DNA of 15,940 bases from an uncultured Bacteroidia bacterium (lineage in GTDB: Bacteria; Bacteroidota; Bacteroidia; Bacteroidales; UBA932): the NCBI GenBank assembly GCA_902796455.1, contig CADBPH010000206.1, positions 1 through 15,940 of the forward strand. Direction: 5' to 3'. The notes beneath the pieces were generated by a model that made no database searches, was not told where the DNA came from, and worked only from the letters and a program-made list of their open reading frames with translations. The translations under genes and the position numbers were made by a program. Positions 13,501 to 15,940 of this stretch are shown here, piece by piece (position 1 is the first letter of the stretch; each line of letters opens with the position of its first letter).

Positions 13501-14205
13501 TTACACGTGGACAAGGGTGCCGACCTTTTCACCGTCAAGCAGCCGACCGAGATTGCCGCTTTTGTTCATGTCGAACACAATAATCGGCATATTTCCCTCA
13601 CGGCACAGGGAATACGCGGTCTGATCCATCACCTTCAGGTGCTTTTCCAAGGCCTCGTCGAAGGTCAGTTCCTCGTAGCGGACGGCCGTCGGATCTTTCT
13701 CGGGGTCAGCAGTATAGACACCGTCCACCCGCGTCCCTTTCAACAAGGCGTCCGCGCCGATTTCCAAAGCACGGAGCGCCGCACCCGAATCGGTCGTGAA
13801 GAACGGATTCCCGGTACCGCCGGCGATGAGCGCAACGCCTCCTTTTTCAAGGAAATCCACGACGTCGTCGCGCATGTAAAGGTGGGCCAACGGCTCCATC
13901 GGCGTTGCCGTAAACACCTTCGCCTGAACCCCTTCCGCCTTAATGAACATCGACAGGGCGAGCGAATTGATCACTGTGGCCAGCATGCCCATCTTGTCGC
14001 CGTCCACACGGTCGAAACCGTCCCCGATCCCCTGCAATCCGCGGAAAATGTTTCCGCCGCCGTTGACAATCGCCACCTGCAAGCCTTCCCGGGCCGCAGA
14101 AGCCACTTCGCGGGCATATGCATGCAACGTATCCGTATCAAAGCCTTTTCCCTGGGCGCCGCCCAGACTCTCACCACTGAGTTTCAGCAGAACTCTTCTG
14201 TACAT
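13501..14205 (-). CDS. pyrH: UMP kinase
   Basis: The protein is 234 residues, an amino-acid-kinase-fold enzyme that phosphorylates UMP to UDP. Motifs are LLKLSGESLGG near the N-terminus, VNGGGNIFRG (47-56), DGDKMGMLATVINSLAL, IAGGTGNPFFTTDSGAALRALEIGADALLKGTRVDGVYTADP with the UMP and ATP sites, and a C-terminal FDMNKSGNL. It is the hexameric bacterial type, unrelated to eukaryotic UMP/CMP kinase. The leader of about 85 nt from the promoter at 14296-14326 contains a stem ACCGCA/TGCGGT (14243-14265). frr follows in the same transcript. sdhC is divergent. Confidence 0.97.
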   Translation of the reverse strand: MYRRVLLKLSGESLGGAQGKGFDTDTLHAYAREVASAAREGLQVAIVNGGGNIFRGLQGIGDGFDRVDGDKMGMLATVINSLALSMFIKAEGVQAKVFTATPMEPLAHLYMRDDVVDFLEKGGVALIAGGTGNPFFTTDSGAALRALEIGADALLKGTRVDGVYTADPEKDPTAVRYEELTFDEALEKHLKVMDQTAYSLCREGNMPIIVFDMNKSGNLGRLLDGEKVGTLVHV

Positions 14206-14295
14206 AATCCTCTCTGTTAACTATTCTTCTGTCACCCGGATCACCGCAAGGCAATCGCATGCGGTCCCGAAAGTCCTTCCGCCGGGCACAGGAAA

Positions 14296-14326
14296 CAAAA
14301 TTATCGAAATATTATGAAACTTGCAA
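14296..14326 (-). promoter_or_regulatory. Promoter of pyrH-frr
   Basis: Minus-strand TTGC (plus 14323-14326), 19 nt, then TAATTTTG (plus 14296-14303), a perfect -7 match. The predicted start near 14291 gives a leader of about 86 nt. Its -33 element is interleaved with the sdhC promoter. Confidence 0.7.
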
Positions 14327-14343
14327 GAAACACCCTATATTTG
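14313..14343 (+). promoter_or_regulatory. Promoter of sdhC
   Basis: TATG (14313-14316), 19 nt, then TATATTTG (14336-14343). The -7 element is a perfect match and the -33 differs by one base. The predicted start near 14348 is about 32 nt before the sdhC ATG. It overlaps the divergent pyrH promoter. Confidence 0.7.
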
Positions 14344-14379
14344 CGTTTAAATCGACAATTTAGGATTAAACTGTTACCA

Positions 14380-15108
14380 ATGGCAAACGCATTCCATTAC
14401 TCCATCGGCAGAAAGTTCATCCAGGCGGTGAGCGGAGCCTTCCTCATTATTTTCCTGCTCCTCCATGCGACGATCAATTTCTTTGCCGTCATTGACACCT
14501 TCACTGGCAAATACGGTGTTGCAGCCGCTGATGATAAACTGTTCTCCGCCGGAGACGGGCTTTTCAAACTGGGCTGTGATTTCATGTCTACGCCCGTGAT
14601 CGACATCATGGTCCCGATCCTCGCCCTGGGCTTCCTGGTGCATATCGGTTACGGTATTTACCTGACCTGGTATAACACGAAGGCACGCGGCGGCGTGAAA
14701 CGGTACGAAGTCCCCAGCAAAGCAGCTGCCGATTCCTGGTCCGCCAAGAACATGTTCGTTCTCGGAATCGTCATCCTCGGCCTGCTCTTCATGCACCTTT
14801 CCCATTTCTGGGCCAAGATGCAGCTGCAGGAGTTCATCGGAAGCGAAGCTGCCAACGATCCGTATCTGCTGATGAACCAGACCTTCGGCACCTGGTGGAT
14901 AACCCTGATTTATATCGTGTGGTTCTGCGCTGTCTGGCTGCACCTGATCCACGGCTTCTGGAGCATGTTCCAGTCCATCGGTTGGAACAACCAGATCTGG
15001 ATGAAACGCCTCAAAGTCATCGGCGTGGTCGTTGCCACCCTGATCTGGCTCATGTTCACCTCCTGCGCAGTCAATGCGTTCCTGCAGGCGAACGGCATGA
15101 TCGGATAA
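14380..15108 (+). CDS. sdhC: Succinate dehydrogenase / fumarate reductase cytochrome b subunit
   Basis: The protein is 242 residues with five predicted membrane helices at about 12-36, 73-97, 123-143, 167-192 and 208-231. This is the single-chain, dihaem type B anchor, as in Wolinella FrdC and Bacteroides. His residues lie in or next to the helices at 29, 88, 139, 142, 188 and 191. Four of them, likely His29, His88, His139 or His142, and His188, would bind two b haems. The subunit anchors the flavoprotein and iron-sulfur subunits and passes electrons between quinone and fumarate/succinate. ATG at 14380 is chosen because MANAFHYSIGRKFIQAVSGAFL matches the family start. An upstream in-frame ATG (14314) lies before the predicted transcription start. 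The usual sdhA and sdhB do not follow. Confidence 0.93.
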   Translation: MANAFHYSIGRKFIQAVSGAFLIIFLLLHATINFFAVIDTFTGKYGVAAADDKLFSAGDGLFKLGCDFMSTPVIDIMVPILALGFLVHIGYGIYLTWYNTKARGGVKRYEVPSKAAADSWSAKNMFVLGIVILGLLFMHLSHFWAKMQLQEFIGSEAANDPYLLMNQTFGTWWITLIYIVWFCAVWLHLIHGFWSMFQSIGWNNQIWMKRLKVIGVVVATLIWLMFTSCAVNAFLQANGMIG

Positions 15109-15124
15109 TTTTTTCCGAATTCCC

Positions 15125-15155
15125 TTGCATTTTCATTTTCTTATCGGCATATTTG
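15125..15155 (+). promoter_or_regulatory. Putative promoter of the trpL-trpB unit
   Basis: TTGC (15125-15128), 19 nt, then CATATTTG (15148-15155), one mismatch from TAnnTTTG. The start would fall near 15160, only a few bases before the leader ATG at 15165. It lies just after the sdhC stop codon. Confidence 0.6.
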
Positions 15156-15164
15156 TAACCGGAT

Positions 15165-15221
15165 ATGAGAACGAATCGGACGAATAATTTCTGGTGGCGC
15201 ACTTGCAGTTCCAAGCTGTAA
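15165..15221 (+). CDS. trpL: Trp attenuation leader peptide
   Basis: An 18-codon ORF from ATG at 15165 to TAA at 15219-15221 encodes MRTNRTNNFWWRTCSSKL, with tandem Trp codons at 15192-15197. These are followed by a full set of alternative hairpins and an intrinsic terminator upstream of a tryptophan synthase beta gene. The Trp pair lies at the base of the first hairpin, and the stop codon lies inside segment 2, as in the E. coli trp leader. The segment FWWRT recalls GWWRTS of E. coli TrpL, although no homology is claimed. The inferred role is to sense charged tRNA-Trp by ribosome stalling. Confidence 0.9.
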   Translation: MRTNRTNNFWWRTCSSKL

Positions 15222-15231
15222 GTCGTTCGCC
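15196..15231 (+). promoter_or_regulatory. Trp attenuator hairpin 1:2 (pause/protector)
   Basis: ACTTGCAG (15201-15208) pairs with CTGTAAGT (15216-15223), with one G-U pair, around the loop TTCCAAG. GGCG (15196-15199) with CGCC (15228-15231) closes the base. It overlaps the second Trp codon and the leader stop codon. It competes with the antiterminator for CTGTAAGTC. Confidence 0.85.
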
Positions 15232-15275
15232 GTAGTTACCGTCCAAGCACATACAGGTGGCACGCTGACTTACAG
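15216..15275 (+). promoter_or_regulatory. Trp antiterminator pairing 2:3
   Basis: CTGTAAGTC (15216-15224) is perfectly complementary over 9 bases to GACTTACAG (15267-15275), which forms the loop and the start of the 3' arm of the terminator. CGCC (15228-15231) can also pair with GGTG (15256-15259) in the terminator 5' arm. Formation therefore excludes the terminator. Confidence 0.82.
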
Positions 15276-15290
15276 CGCGCCACTTTTTTT
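15257..15290 (+). terminator. Attenuator terminator 3:4 upstream of trpB
   Basis: GTGGC-A-CGCT (15257-15266) pairs with AGCG-C-GCCAC (15274-15283), a stem of nine pairs with a single A/C mismatch and the loop GACTTAC. Seven T follow (15284-15290). It ends 68 nt before the trpB start and so is a conditional terminator. A longer-range pairing, GTGGCGC (15194-15200) with GCGCCAC (15277-15283), is also possible. Confidence 0.92.
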
Positions 15291-15358
15291 GTGCCCGGGA
15301 ACATCCATGATGATAAAAACGCAAATACCTTACAAATAACAATTTAACAAATCAGACT

Positions 15359-15940
15359 ATGAAACAGAAAAAGTTCATCCTCCCCGAGAGCGAGATTCCC
15401 CAGCAGTGGTTCAACATCCAGGCGATCATGCCCAACAAGCCGCTTCCCATACTTAACCCGGCTACGCATGAACCGCTCAAAGCAGCAGACCTCTACCCCA
15501 TCTTCTGCCAGGCCTGCGCCGACCAGGAACTTGACCAGACCCACGAATGGATCGATATCCCGGAGCCGGTCCGCGAGCAATATGCCGGCTACCGCTGCAC
15601 CCCGCTGGTCCGGGCATATGAACTGGAAAAGGCCCTCGGCACGCCCGCCCATATCTATTTCAAGAATGAGAGCGTCAGCCCGGCGGGTTCCCACAAACTG
15701 AATTCCGCCCTTGCCCAGGCCTATTATGCCAAGGAACAGGGCATTACAAATATCACGACCGAGACCGGTGCCGGACAATGGGGTGGCGCGCTGTCTTATG
15801 CGGCCAAGAAATTCGGCCTGGAATGCGCCGTATACATGGTGAAAGTCAGCTATGAGCAGAAGCCCTACCGCAGGAGCATCATGCAAACCTTCGGGGCGGC
15901 GATCACCCCTTCCCCGTCCATGTCCACCCGTGCCGGAAAA
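15359..15940 (+). CDS. trpB: Tryptophan synthase beta chain, TrpB2-like, 3' end cut by window
   Basis: 194 codons are visible from ATG at 15359; the family is about 430-460 residues. The long N-terminal region (KKFILPESEIPQQWFN, NPATHEPL, then EWIDIPEPVREQY) before the barrel, and the motif FKNESVSPAGSHKLNSA (101-117), are TrpB2-type. Lys113 should form the PLP Schiff base. TETGAGQWGGALSYAAK (134-150) holds the catalytic Glu135; classical TrpB1 has GQHG there instead of GQWG. TrpB makes Trp from serine and indole. TrpB2 proteins often lack normal TrpA coupling and some are salvage enzymes. The trp-type attenuator upstream argues that this copy has a genuine role in Trp supply. It may head a trp operon beyond the window. 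Confidence 0.92.
   Translation, partial: MKQKKFILPESEIPQQWFNIQAIMPNKPLPILNPATHEPLKAADLYPIFCQACADQELDQTHEWIDIPEPVREQYAGYRCTPLVRAYELEKALGTPAHIYFKNESVSPAGSHKLNSALAQAYYAKEQGITNITTETGAGQWGGALSYAAKKFGLECAVYMVKVSYEQKPYRRSIMQTFGAAITPSPSMSTRAGK

Noticed and set aside
14314..14382. Upstream in-frame ATG giving sdhC 22 extra residues
   Set aside because: The extra codons overlap the predicted promoter, and family members start at the MANAFHYSIGRK-like sequence.
15100..15118. Possible terminator at the end of sdhC (CGGA/TCCG with T run in the loop)
   Set aside because: The stem is only four pairs and the T run is in the loop, not after the stem.
15160..15290. Stand-alone small RNA, 4.5S-like or 6S-like, upstream of trpB
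   Set aside because: The conserved SRP RNA tetraloop/internal loop sequences are absent and the length is too short for 6S RNA. The WW leader ORF and switchable hairpins explain the region better as an attenuator.

Overview
The window reads as a chromosomal housekeeping and amino-acid-biosynthesis stretch from a member of the Bacteroidota, most likely Bacteroidales, with fairly high GC. Four things support this. First, upstream regions repeatedly carry the Bacteroidota -7 promoter element TAnnTTTG, several with a -33 TTTG-like element 19-22 nt away. Second, there is a type I-beta DAHP synthase fused to chorismate mutase. Third, the succinate dehydrogenase/fumarate reductase cytochrome b is the single-subunit five-helix type. 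Fourth, the order rplM-rpsI-rpsB-tsf is typical of the group. The genus cannot be fixed from the sequence. No mobile element, CRISPR array, tRNA or rRNA was seen.

Layout: a truncated GH20 beta-N-acetylhexosaminidase lipoprotein (minus) diverges from a cyclophilin-type peptidyl-prolyl isomerase lipoprotein (plus). A 228-bp gap with several hairpins follows, then the ribosomal block read on the minus strand: rplM, rpsI, rpsB, tsf. Next come pfkA (minus) and dusB (plus), which diverge from a palindromic promoter region, then lpxK (plus). lpxK converges on and overlaps the end of a four-gene aromatic operon on the minus strand: pheA, an aminotransferase, tyrA, and DAHP synthase/chorismate mutase. 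Upstream lie frr and pyrH (minus). A divergent promoter pair separates pyrH from sdhC (plus). The window ends inside a trpB2-type tryptophan synthase beta gene (plus).

The most interesting content lies in two short intergenic regions and is too small for normal gene calling. Upstream of pheA there is a 19-residue leader peptide, MMQTRYYFAGFFFSYYPKR, with eight Tyr/Phe codons. It is followed by mutually exclusive antiterminator and terminator hairpins ending in seven T. Upstream of trpB there is an 18-residue leader peptide, MRTNRTNNFWWRTCSSKL, with tandem Trp codons. It is followed by a complete 1:2 / 2:3 / 3:4 set of alternative hairpins ending in seven T. Each has a -7 promoter element just ahead of the peptide. 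Both look like complete ribosome-mediated transcription attenuators. Together they would make the pathways leaving chorismate respond to charged tRNA-Phe/Tyr and tRNA-Trp, with the DAHP synthase that feeds the whole shikimate pathway under the Phe/Tyr attenuator.
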